Below are positions 27,746-35,314 of a DNA stretch of 64,000 nt, piece by piece (position 1 is the stretch's first letter; every line of letters starts with the position of its first letter). The notes under the pieces were generated by a model that did not search any database, was not told the origin of the DNA, and saw only the letters and a list, made by a program, of their open reading frames with translations. The position numbers and the translations under genes are program-made. Source of the DNA: Pontibacter pamirensis (GTDB lineage: Bacteria > Bacteroidota > Bacteroidia > Cytophagales > Hymenobacteraceae); contig NZ_SSNI01000007.1 in the NCBI RefSeq assembly GCF_010015475.1, positions 124,001 to 188,000 on the forward strand, in the 5' to 3' direction.

Positions 27746-28927
27746 CTATCGGTTTAGGTCAGCCCAAAAATTCAGCTCCAGGCTTAAGCCTATAAACGGC
27801 CTGACATACACCCGGTCCACGTTAAAGTCGGAGATGCTATTGCCGCCCTGATCGCTTTGCAGCACGGTAGCTCCTGCATTGATGCGTACAAAAGGAAGTG
27901 CTCTATACCCCAAGGCTACGTAAACAGGCCGCTTTACAATGGGACCGGTGGCCACATTGTCTTCCCCGAACTCCAGGTTCTGCAAAAACACGCCTGCCGA
28001 GATACTGGATTTAGACCAGAAATCGGAGGAAAAGGCTGCCCTGCCAAACGGAATAGAGACACCGGCATAGGGTGCGCTGGCCGAAACGAAGTTATCAAAA
28101 TCGCCGGAGTAGTATACCCCGCCATAGCCTAAGTTTATAGCGATGATGTTCCTGGTTTTCTCGGTGGCGTAATCAGTTATTTTTTTACTGTCTGTTAAAG
28201 CGAGCAGCTGTGTGTTGGCGTATTGTGCCACTTCCTGGTTCACCATCACCTTAAGGGCCTCTATCTGCTCCTGCGCATATTTTAAACGGAGAGTCCTTTT
28301 GTCGTCTTCTTCCCGTGCCAGAATGTTCAGCCTGGCTTTTCTGAGTCGCAGATCATTTATCTGCTCCAGTTTGTTAAGCACGATATCAGAGAAGCCCTGA
28401 AACTCGTAGTTGATCTGGTTTTTGTAGAGTTGCAGTCCCTGGTTTACGATAGCGTTCATGTCGCTGCGCATGTTTTTGGGGTGCTTCCGCAGTTCTATGC
28501 TGTTTTTACTCACTACAAACGATTGGTCGATATAAGAATCCAGGGCTGAACTAAGCTGGCTTAAAAGTAGCCGTTGCTGCTGGGCCGAAGCTGGCTCATA
28601 GTAATTAAGGACAAGCGTATACTCCTCATTTCCGCGCAAGGGGTAATTAACGGGCAGTGTAAACCTGCTGTCGGAGCTGGATGCACCCTTCTTCCAGGCA
28701 TTTTTGTAGAGCGGATCTTTGTTTGTATCGGGAGAGTCGTAAATAGCGACTTCTACCATACCAATATTGCTTCCCACATCGCCGGTCAGCATCAGATTGC
28801 TTTCGGCTGGCAGGGGCTGGCCTTCGTTAAAGTAGGTTCTGTCGTAGTTGAAGACCACTGTCTCGTACTGGGCGAAAAGCGGGTAACTGCATAAGAACAA
28901 AAGGAAAAATGTGTAGATTTTTTTCAT
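27746..28927 (-). CDS. Exported protein of unknown function, first gene of the OmpA operon
   Basis: 393 residues with a signal peptide (F-F-L-L-F-L-C-S-Y-P-L-F-A-Q). The N-terminal 110 residues look beta-rich, residues about 115-255 are strongly helical with coiled-coil character, and the C-terminal 130 residues have alternating hydrophobic/aromatic strands (N-L-G-Y-G-G-V-Y-Y-S-G-D-F, Y-V-A-L-G-Y-R-A-L-P-F) ending L-E-L-N-F-W, as in small outer-membrane barrels. No family recognised. It heads the leftward operon with the OmpA-family gene and the membrane-anchored sensor-like gene. Confidence 0.75.
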   Translation of the reverse strand: MKKIYTFFLLFLCSYPLFAQYETVVFNYDRTYFNEGQPLPAESNLMLTGDVGSNIGMVEVAIYDSPDTNKDPLYKNAWKKGASSSDSRFTLPVNYPLRGNEEYTLVLNYYEPASAQQQRLLLSQLSSALDSYIDQSFVVSKNSIELRKHPKNMRSDMNAIVNQGLQLYKNQINYEFQGFSDIVLNKLEQINDLRLRKARLNILAREEDDKRTLRLKYAQEQIEALKVMVNQEVAQYANTQLLALTDSKKITDYATEKTRNIIAINLGYGGVYYSGDFDNFVSASAPYAGVSIPFGRAAFSSDFWSKSSISAGVFLQNLEFGEDNVATGPIVKRPVYVALGYRALPFVRINAGATVLQSDQGGNSISDFNVDRVYVRPFIGLSLELNFWADLNR

Positions 28928-29958
28928 CGGTTAGGTATTAGTGTAACAAAAAGGTAGCAAGAAGCTCAGGTGAGTTAGGACGCACAGAGGCGATTTGAAA
29001 CGGGCTTAGTATGTTCACCTGTGCAATGTGAACAGGGTTCAGCGGGAAATGTTCTGAAAAAATCTATATCCGGATACATGCTTTTTGTAATCTTCTGTTT
29101 CCCATGCTTATATATCTCACCTTAGCGTTTCCGAAGGCAGAAATTTGCACTTCTCCTTGGTTCATGCAAAGCACCTGTTTCCGCTGTCAGCGGTTGATAC
29201 CCAACACATACCCCTGCCGGGATCCTTGAGAAAGCGGTACACATCAAGCTAGAAAATTTACTGCAGAAGCAGGCACAAGTGGCTACGCTGAAAATTTGCG
29301 CCAGTGGGATTCTATGGAAAGCAATAAAGGGTGCTTTTGCCGGTATCAAATACGCCTATATTTGTATACGTGCTTTTGTACTTTCGGGTGGTCTGCAAAA
29401 ACAGGTATAACATTTTGGCTGGTTGAGGTTTTTCTGGATTTATTTTTCCCGGAGCTTTTGTGGATAATGTGACTCGTGCTTCGTTGCCCCTGCCTGCAGC
29501 GGTTGTGTCTCTTGTTTTAAAACTTTTCTTCTTCTGGCATGTATCCGGCATCCGCTCTCGCACCCGAAAATGACACAACACGATAAGATTGAAGATTTAT
29601 ACCTGTGAGAGTATACGGGGCGATTTCTTTATAATATACAGTTCTTTGTTTTTACATATTAATACCTATATTTACATATATAATACATAACATTGGGCTG
29701 TACAGGATTAAAATACAGTATAGCTGAATTGTTAAACGTCAGGATACAACCCTATAAAAGGCTAAACCCATAGTATATCAATGATAAATTATAATCCAGA
29801 ACAACCTTTTGCTATACTAAAATAATTTGGGAATGTAGACAGGCGTGGCAAGCTGATAAAACTGACCACGGCTAAACTTAAAGCGTTCCGAGTTCCTGAT
29901 GCCTGCTGTTCATACGCTGATAACTGATAAATTAAAAACCGTTTTAACTCTTAGCCAA
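28928..29958. other. Long region without a supported gene
   Basis: About 1.03 kb. It starts with the probable promoter region of the leftward OmpA operon and becomes AT-rich at 29600-29830. Short open frames at 29122-29349 and 29312-29581 (minus strand) lack plausible composition, start signals or family resemblance. No tRNA or clear hairpin was seen. Confidence 0.6.
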
Positions 29959-30204
29959 ATGAAAGTATACAACTACTCCACCAGTGACATTGAATCAGAA
30001 ATGGTCATAAACGCCCTTCAGAAGTGCTACGAGAAACTGCTCAACGCGGCCAACAAAGCAGACGCAGACGGCAAAGAGTACATCAACCACGCCGCCAGCT
30101 CTTATAAAAAGCTTCACGAAAAGTACAAAGGCGATTACGAAAGGCAGCAGTTAGAAGCCGCAGAGGCAGCAGACAAACCACATGCTAACCTAAAGGTTGG
30201 GTAA
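29959..30204 (+). CDS. Small helical protein of unknown function
   Basis: 81 residues from the ATG at 29959 (M-K-V-Y-N-Y-S-T-S-D-I); an in-frame ATG at 29899 would add 20 residues of less convincing sequence. The protein is charged and predicted all-helical (Y-E-K-L-L-N-A-A-N-K-A-D, Y-K-K-L-H-E-K-Y-K-G-D-Y), without signal peptide or membrane segment. No family recognised. A GC-rich hairpin follows at 30253-30275. Confidence 0.55.
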   Translation: MKVYNYSTSDIESEMVINALQKCYEKLLNAANKADADGKEYINHAASSYKKLHEKYKGDYERQQLEAAEAADKPHANLKVG

Positions 30205-30252
30205 CGTGGCGCAGCAGCTTTAAGGCCAATATATAACACCAGTATATAACAT

Positions 30253-30275
30253 AAGAGCGGGGCAGCCCCGCTCTT
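30253..30275. terminator. GC-rich hairpin, possible terminator
   Basis: AAGAGCGGGGC and GCCCCGCTCTT are perfect inverted repeats around a single base. A T-run does not follow, so termination is uncertain. Located 49 bases after the small gene ending at 30204. Confidence 0.5.
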
Positions 30276-30423
30276 GAGCCACGGATGGCTCTTAACCAGG
30301 TGAAGCTGGATGAAAAGCTCTACGATACCGCTGGCCCGGGATTTACTCCTGCCGTATTTACGCTGTTCTGAGAGAGCAACCTGTCATGAATCGTAGTGAT
30401 GGCAACAGCCAGGGACACCCTTG

Positions 30424-30840
30424 TTAGTTAACCAGCGATAAGAGCCAGGTTTCTGCGTCAGCATCTTCCTGGAACGTCCTGATCTCGAACTCGTCGTCTA
30501 TCTGTTGGATTAGTTTTTCTATGGTGAGTGTTGCGTAGATACTAGAGGGCACTACCTGCGCCAGGTACTTTAAGCCCGCGGCTCTCATTAGGGGAGCCCA
30601 TTCAGTTTCTGCCCATTCCAGCGCCATGTCCCAGGAGCCAATTACTTGTTTGTTACTGTTGAGCAGTTTAGAGCAAGGCTGTTCCTTTAGCATCTCCAGT
30701 AGTTTATAGCCACCCTCCTTCACCGTCTCCACCGACTGCACGCCATACCACTGGGAATAGATAAAGGCGTTGCCTTCCATTCTTTCGGCGGTAAAAAACA
30801 TATCCCCGAATACTTTTTTCAACGTAACCTGCTCTTCCAT
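30424..30840 (-). CDS. 138-residue cytoplasmic protein, paralog of the next gene (STAS/SpoIIAA-like fold suspected)
   Basis: No signal peptide. The layout, beta strand pair, helix, then N-S-N-K-Q-V-I-G-S-W-D-M-A-L-E-W, A-G-L-K-Y-L-A-Q-V-V-P-S-S and a C-terminal W-L-L-S-L, parallels the gene at 30895-31311, which has the same length. Conserved between the two: G-S-W-D, a tryptophan eight residues further on, A-G-x-K, and a final charged helix. Such proteins in Bacteroidota are uncharacterised and look like single STAS/SpoIIAA-like domains; the fold is inferred. 54 bases separate the pair, both leftward. Confidence 0.7.
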   Translation of the reverse strand: MEEQVTLKKVFGDMFFTAERMEGNAFIYSQWYGVQSVETVKEGGYKLLEMLKEQPCSKLLNSNKQVIGSWDMALEWAETEWAPLMRAAGLKYLAQVVPSSIYATLTIEKLIQQIDDEFEIRTFQEDADAETWLLSLVN

Positions 30841-30894
30841 TTAAAGATAATTTCTTTAATTCTAATGGCAGATACGCTGAACGGAGCGAATAGG

Positions 30895-31311
30895 CTATTT
30901 CCCGGCTAAAGTAAATTGACGCAGCCAGGCCTCCGCCTCGGCTTTATCATCAAAAATCTTTACTTCAAACGCCTTCAGGTTAGAGTAGAAGGAGGTGGCA
31001 GTGACTTCTGCAAAGGATGCCGGGTTGGTGATGAGGGCGAAGTGTTTTATACCTGCTCTGGCAGCCTGTGGCCCCCACTGGTTTACCACCCAGTCAAGCG
31101 AATGATCCCAACTACCAATTATCTGTCTGGTGTCGTTTAGCACACAGTTAACCCCTGCTTCTTTCACAGCCTCGGTGTAAGCCAGTGCACCTACCCTTAT
31201 ATTCTCTTCTGTCAGGTACCCGTTCCAGTTGGTGTGCACCCACCTGTTCTCCTTGTCTACGGTAACAGTAAGGAACACCTTCCCAAATGCATTTCTAAAT
31301 TCCTGTTTCAT
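30895..31311 (-). CDS. 138-residue cytoplasmic protein, first of a tandem paralog pair
   Basis: Same length and layout as the gene at 30424-30840: N-D-T-R-Q-I-I-G-S-W-D-H-S-L-D-W, A-G-I-K-H-F-A-L-I-T-N-P-A-S-F and C-terminal E-A-W-L-R-Q-F. Soluble, no signal peptide. A STAS/SpoIIAA-like domain is suspected from the beta-alpha pattern, but no function is known. The pair probably arose by tandem duplication followed by strong divergence. Confidence 0.7.
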   Translation of the reverse strand: MKQEFRNAFGKVFLTVTVDKENRWVHTNWNGYLTEENIRVGALAYTEAVKEAGVNCVLNDTRQIIGSWDHSLDWVVNQWGPQAARAGIKHFALITNPASFAEVTATSFYSNLKAFEVKIFDDKAEAEAWLRQFTLAGK

Positions 31312-31706
31312 TACTGACGATTTGACTGCAATTTAAGCATCAGGTTTAAGTATTCGGCTGTAATTTAAATCTTTAATTTAGTGTGCCTGCATAATTACAA
31401 CGGAAAAACGAATTCATACTACTGCCATGGCTTGGCACCGCCAGCCAGTACTTGCAGCTTATGTTATTCGTCACCGTCTCAATACTCCCAGTAAGAGCTG
31501 CAAGCGCGCACCAGCGGGGGGTATTTTACAGTTGTGGCATTTGCCAATGAACTGGATTCGGCTATTGGAAAATCGTATATAAGTCCATAAGTTTAATGTA
31601 CGCCCTTCGTTATACCTGGAACAACGGAGGCGGCGGCAGGCAAGCGAAGGGCTGAATCTAACCAAGGGCGATAACGTTATAGTTCTAACAGAAAGGAGAA
31701 AGAAAG
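31312..31706. other. Region between paralog pair and hicB-like gene, no supported gene
   Basis: 395 bases. A minus-strand frame at 31471-31665 looks like chance. A weak inverted repeat (CGCCCTTCG near 31600 and CGAAGGGCT near 31645) and the AAGGAGA Shine-Dalgarno of the next gene (about 31691-31697) are the only signals seen. No HicA toxin gene was found here. Confidence 0.55.
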
Positions 31707-31913
31707 ATGAAGCTTACCATGGTTGTGAGTGAGGGTGCCAATGGGTTCTTTATTGGCAAGATACAGGAGATACCTGCTGTTCTAACGCAAGGCCGCAGCA
31801 TTGAGGAGGCACAGGAGAACCTACAGGATGCGCTAGCGCTGTATCTGGAGGATATGCGGGAAGAGAATGCTACCGACAATGCCGTTTGGAAAAAAGACAT
31901 AAACTTGGTATAG
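31707..31913 (+). CDS. HicB-like antitoxin-type protein, apparently without HicA
   Basis: 68 residues: M-K-L-T-M-V-V-S-E-G…G-F-F-I-G-K-I-Q-E-I-P-A-V-L-T-Q-G-R-S-I-E-E-A-Q-E-N-L. This is the degraded-RNase-H-like fold of HicB antitoxins, which neutralise the HicA mRNA interferase. A good Shine-Dalgarno (AAGGAGA) precedes the ATG. No hicA-like frame (about 60 residues with the G-S-H motif) lies within several hundred bases on either side, so it is an orphan or acts with a toxin elsewhere. There is no C-terminal DNA-binding domain. It borders the AT-rich island. Confidence 0.75.
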   Translation: MKLTMVVSEGANGFFIGKIQEIPAVLTQGRSIEEAQENLQDALALYLEDMREENATDNAVWKKDINLV

Positions 31914-32062
31914 CGGTTTGAAAAGAGATTACTCTCGCTATTGTGAACTTAAAACTCTTTTCTTATTCACGCAGCTTCTCCTCTTGAATATGCAGTAGTT
32001 AGAGCTCGAATTAGGGGGAATAACAAATTTCAAACGAGTATAAATACTTTCCTTTTGAGAAC

Positions 32063-33853
32063 TTAAGCATTTTTTATATGATTTCTGTAAACAGGATCAT
32101 AAAGTTTCGCTAGTATGTCTCTTTTGAGGTTCACTTTATTAATTAATGTAGAGCTTGATTGAAGTATCGCAATCCCTATCAATATTTTTGGTAAGGGGAA
32201 AACATTATCTTTACCAGGAACGGTAACATATGGAGCCACTTTTGCAGGGGCACCTGCGCTCTCCGAAATATATGTATAATTTTCAATTACTAATTTTGCA
32301 GATGTTAGACCAAAGGAATGCACAACATTGATAACGCTTTTTTTGGTCACATCGAGCATCCTAGGCCATAATGCAGCAACTTGCCTACCTATCCAATCAT
32401 CTGCTTTCCAAATATCAGTGTTACTGTAAATTAGTTCATCGATACATTTAGCAGACCCATATTTACCTAAAAGCCAAAGAGAACCTATGAATCGTATTGG
32501 ACCATCTTTGGCAAGTGAAAAGGCAAGACTCCTTTGACGCATTACAAAGTTGATAGTTGAATCTGCTTTCCAGTTTAGTAGCACCTCTACTACACCAAAA
32601 AAACTTTCATCATCTAAGGCCTCAACTGCATATTTATGCAGGAAGTTCTCCCTTTTAACTGACCATCCTAGTTTAAAAAAATATCGTAATATAGAGGCTC
32701 TTAATTCTGGACAATCATAAAATATTTTATAAGACAAACCCTCCAGAAAAGGATCTTTAATTAATATTGCAAGGGTATAGTATCTCTTTATTACTTTTGA
32801 CCATTGCCCATTTATTTCTTTTTGCCTGAATTTGTAAAATCGTCTTTTAAGGAACTTTTTATCTTGACTAAAATCTCTTTTATTGTTGATCTTAAAATTT
32901 AAACCATTACTTAAAATCGTAAGGAACCTATTTTCACCCAATTGAAAATGTTCAAAGGCTTGATTAGCAGTTAAAATTTTAGTTTTTGAGCTATTTAAAT
33001 GCAACCCTCTACTAAGTAAAAGCTCATCAATATTTCTTAATAATTTTTTCCCTTCTTCCTTACTATCACATCCAAAATCAATATCATCAAGCCATCTGAC
33101 AAAATTGTTGCCTGTTTCGAATTTTAAATATTCATCAATTTCAAATAGAAAAGCATGAGCAATAAGTCTAGGTGTATTCAGGTTTATCTGAGGAAGTCCT
33201 TTGCCTAAGAATGGGAGATAATCGGGTCGCCAAGCAAAACGTTCTAATAGAAAAAAAAGAAAGTCTAAGAATATCTCAGAGAAATGGCCAATACTTGCTA
33301 AAAAGTTTCTTAAGTGTGAGAAATCAATATTATCATAATAAGAAGAAACATCAGTAACAACAGTATATAGTTTTTCTTGTGAAAACTCTAATATTCTCCT
33401 TTGGAACTCAGGCCATAGAATCCACCACGCGTAACCAAAAGTTTCATCTACATCTGTAGGCGATTTGGGTTGGGAGTGTTTCCGGCTATAAAACGCATTA
33501 CTGCTAGGCTGAGCACTACGGATCGCCTTCTCTAGATATGTTCCAATAGTTTCAAGAACTAGTGAATCAGTAGGGTTAACAAACACTAAATGTCTGGAAA
33601 CACCTAAATTCTTTTCACTTCTTAATCTTAATGATCTAGTAGGCTGATAGATTCCCAGCCTCACTGAAGTGATAATCGTATCTATTCTGTTATCAATATT
33701 AAGATGGAAATCATAATTATCATGAAGGTCCCTTATTGGTTGATCTCTAAGATTATACCTAATATAACCCTTCCAGAGTTCCTTCATTACCTTTTTATCG
33801 AAGGCTTTAACTAGCTCATCCTCTCTACTACGAAATCTATCGGTTTTATACAT
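32063..33853 (-). CDS. Reverse transcriptase of the Abi/unknown-group (UG) type with helical C-terminal region
   Basis: 596 residues. RT motifs: V-V-T-D168-V-S-S-Y-Y-D-N-I (motif A), K-G-L-P-Q-I-N-L-N-T-P (motif B, not the usual QG), V-R-W-L-D-D at 252-257 (motif C, W-L-D-D instead of Y-A-D-D) and L-H-L-N-S-S-K-T-K-I (motif D). There is no maturase domain and no retron VTG signature. About 320-600 is helical, HEAT-like (W-S-K-V-I-K-R-Y-Y…L-A-F-S-L-A-K-D-G), as in abortive-infection RTs. Start chosen at 33853: a TACTTTTG box at 33873-33880 lies upstream, and a frame start at 33910 would be inside the promoter. The gene is much more AT-rich than its surroundings, a sign of transfer. Defence against phage is likely by family but not shown. 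Confidence 0.85.
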   Translation of the reverse strand: MYKTDRFRSREDELVKAFDKKVMKELWKGYIRYNLRDQPIRDLHDNYDFHLNIDNRIDTIITSVRLGIYQPTRSLRLRSEKNLGVSRHLVFVNPTDSLVLETIGTYLEKAIRSAQPSSNAFYSRKHSQPKSPTDVDETFGYAWWILWPEFQRRILEFSQEKLYTVVTDVSSYYDNIDFSHLRNFLASIGHFSEIFLDFLFFLLERFAWRPDYLPFLGKGLPQINLNTPRLIAHAFLFEIDEYLKFETGNNFVRWLDDIDFGCDSKEEGKKLLRNIDELLLSRGLHLNSSKTKILTANQAFEHFQLGENRFLTILSNGLNFKINNKRDFSQDKKFLKRRFYKFRQKEINGQWSKVIKRYYTLAILIKDPFLEGLSYKIFYDCPELRASILRYFFKLGWSVKRENFLHKYAVEALDDESFFGVVEVLLNWKADSTINFVMRQRSLAFSLAKDGPIRFIGSLWLLGKYGSAKCIDELIYSNTDIWKADDWIGRQVAALWPRMLDVTKKSVINVVHSFGLTSAKLVIENYTYISESAGAPAKVAPYVTVPGKDNVFPLPKILIGIAILQSSSTLINKVNLKRDILAKLYDPVYRNHIKNA

Positions 33854-33872
33854 CCAATTTAATATATCAATA

Positions 33873-33880
33873 CAAAAGTA
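33873..33880 (-). promoter_or_regulatory. Bacteroidota-type promoter of the reverse transcriptase gene
   Basis: On the minus strand TACTTTTG matches the TAnnTTTG -7 box; a TTG lies 23 bases upstream as a possible -33 element. The box ends 19 bases before the ATG at 33853, giving a short leader and supporting that start. Confidence 0.55.
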
Positions 33881-34024
33881 TAATTTAGCTCTAATATAGA
33901 TTACAACCAATACCGCAGCAGTTCAAGACCTCATGCCCTCACATAATGCAGCTTTAGCATCAAAAATAATTATACTGTTGCTTTTTTTTGTATTTTTACC
34001 ACAAACTATTTATAAACAAAATTC

Positions 34025-34147
34025 ATGAAAATCAAATACACAAACTTTAAGTTAGCTCAATTGAGAAAAGACGGCTTATACTGTCCCACATGTGGTAAAA
34101 AGGTCGAGGAATGCAAATATGGAGGCAAACACCCTCTAAACAGCTAA
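34025..34147 (+). CDS. 40-residue zinc-ribbon-like protein
   Basis: Codons from ATG 34025 to TAA 34147 encode a basic 40-residue peptide: M-K-I-K-Y-T-N-F-K-L at the start, then C20-P-T-C23-G-K-K-V-E-E-C30-K-Y-G-G-K-H36. Two cysteines in a C-x-x-C knuckle plus C30 and H36 could bind one zinc ion. A perfect hairpin with a T-run follows 8 bases after the stop, so this is a transcription unit of its own. It lies between the divergent RT gene and the DUF4145 gene and shares their AT-rich composition. No family recognised. The same transcript could instead act as an RNA; the peptide reading is favoured by the cysteine pattern. Confidence 0.6.
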   Translation: MKIKYTNFKLAQLRKDGLYCPTCGKKVEECKYGGKHPLNS

Positions 34148-34155
34148 TTCAATTT

Positions 34156-34182
34156 GGCACGAGCTATGAGCTCGTGCCTTTT
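34156..34182 (+). terminator. Rho-independent terminator of the 40-residue gene
   Basis: GGCACGAGCT, loop ATG, AGCTCGTGCC, then TTTT: a perfect 10-bp stem with T-run, 8 bases after the stop at 34147. Confidence 0.85.
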
Positions 34183-34363
34183 GTACCATTGCACAGCTTC
34201 ATATTCCGCATAAGTAACGGTATTGGCCGCAAGTATATATTAATAGATAAATAGAAAACCACCACAGCAATAAATAAAATTATTTAAAGAATAAGAAAAA
34301 TTCTATAAAGCACCTGTTTTGCAATGTGAAGGTACTGAAGAACTTGATTATTAAATTCTAACC

Positions 34364-35086
34364 ATGATAAGACAAATTCCACAGCAGTACATTGTCGCAA
34401 ACATTCAAAAAGCTCTGACTAGAGTCACTTTTAAATTACCTACTTCTGTTGATACAACTTGTCCACATTGTAGAAGAAAAGTCAACTATCATATTGAATG
34501 GAATACTCAATTAAATACGGCAGTTAATCATGCTAATTCTCATTGCCCAGCTTGCCAAGGGCAAGTGAGATTTGTACAGATAATTGACAAGGCTGCGGAT
34601 ACTACTATACTTAGCGGGGAGCTTTATATACATCCAGGTGCAGAGCTAAGACACCCTCTTGAAGATGCTGATACTTATATGACAGATGGTTTGGCAAGAG
34701 CATATTTTTCTACCATTAATGTTCTAAATGCTCAAGAATGGACTGCAACTTCAGTCCTGTGTAGGCGTGTTTTGGAAGGCATAACCAAATCCAAATTGCC
34801 AAATGATAAGAATAATAAACCTCTAGCTAATCAGTTAAAAGCTCTACCAGATCATATGGATTTTAGCAAACCTATACTTACCCTTGCTGACGCAATAAGG
34901 AAAGGAGGTAACTTAGGAGCCCATTTCGATTTAGAAAAAGAGCCGAATGAAGAAATATCACAACTTATGGTGGATTTACTTGATTACTTGATCGAGTACC
35001 TCTTCATACTACCTAGTAGAATTGAAAGCCTTCACGATAAAATTGAGGAGCTTTCCAAATCTACACCGCCCAATGAAGGCAGTTGA
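34364..35086 (+). CDS. DUF4145 domain protein with N-terminal zinc ribbon
   Basis: 240 residues. A zinc ribbon is formed by C33-P-H-C36 and C61-P-A-C64. The rest fits DUF4145, a helical HEPN-related domain often found alone or fused to restriction and other defence enzymes: R-R-V-L-E-G-I near 145, then R-K-G-G-N-L-G-A-H-F near 183-192 (family-typical G-N-x-x-A-H). No signal peptide. It is AT-rich like the RT gene. It is separated from the 40-residue gene by a terminator and about 180 bases, so it likely has its own promoter. Whether it works with the RT is unknown. Confidence 0.78.
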   Translation: MIRQIPQQYIVANIQKALTRVTFKLPTSVDTTCPHCRRKVNYHIEWNTQLNTAVNHANSHCPACQGQVRFVQIIDKAADTTILSGELYIHPGAELRHPLEDADTYMTDGLARAYFSTINVLNAQEWTATSVLCRRVLEGITKSKLPNDKNNKPLANQLKALPDHMDFSKPILTLADAIRKGGNLGAHFDLEKEPNEEISQLMVDLLDYLIEYLFILPSRIESLHDKIEELSKSTPPNEGS

Positions 35087-35314
35087 ATCTATTTATTGCC
35101 CCGCCGGCACGAGCTTGCGTTTCTTCTACACAGCCACAACTCTAGCGTAAATAACAGCACCATTTAAAAGCTTGCGCCGACGAATAAATATAAGAATAAG
35201 ACATTCCAGTTTCTGGACCTCCAGCGTCTCATCCAATCAACCAAAACACTACTTCGCTGAAAGGAGTAAAAACACCAGGAGCTTTAAGCCAGAAAAGCTA
35301 TCTCCCGATTAGGA

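Noticed and set aside
29122..29581. Two short minus-strand frames
   Set aside because: Unusual composition (cysteine- and phenylalanine-rich), no start signal and no resemblance to known proteins.
32063..33853. Retron or group II intron
   Set aside because: No maturase domain, no retron VTG motif and no clear msr-msd hairpin pair next to the RT.
33854..33910. N-terminal extension of the reverse transcriptase
   Set aside because: The promoter box at 33873-33880 lies inside it, and the sequence is not RT-like.
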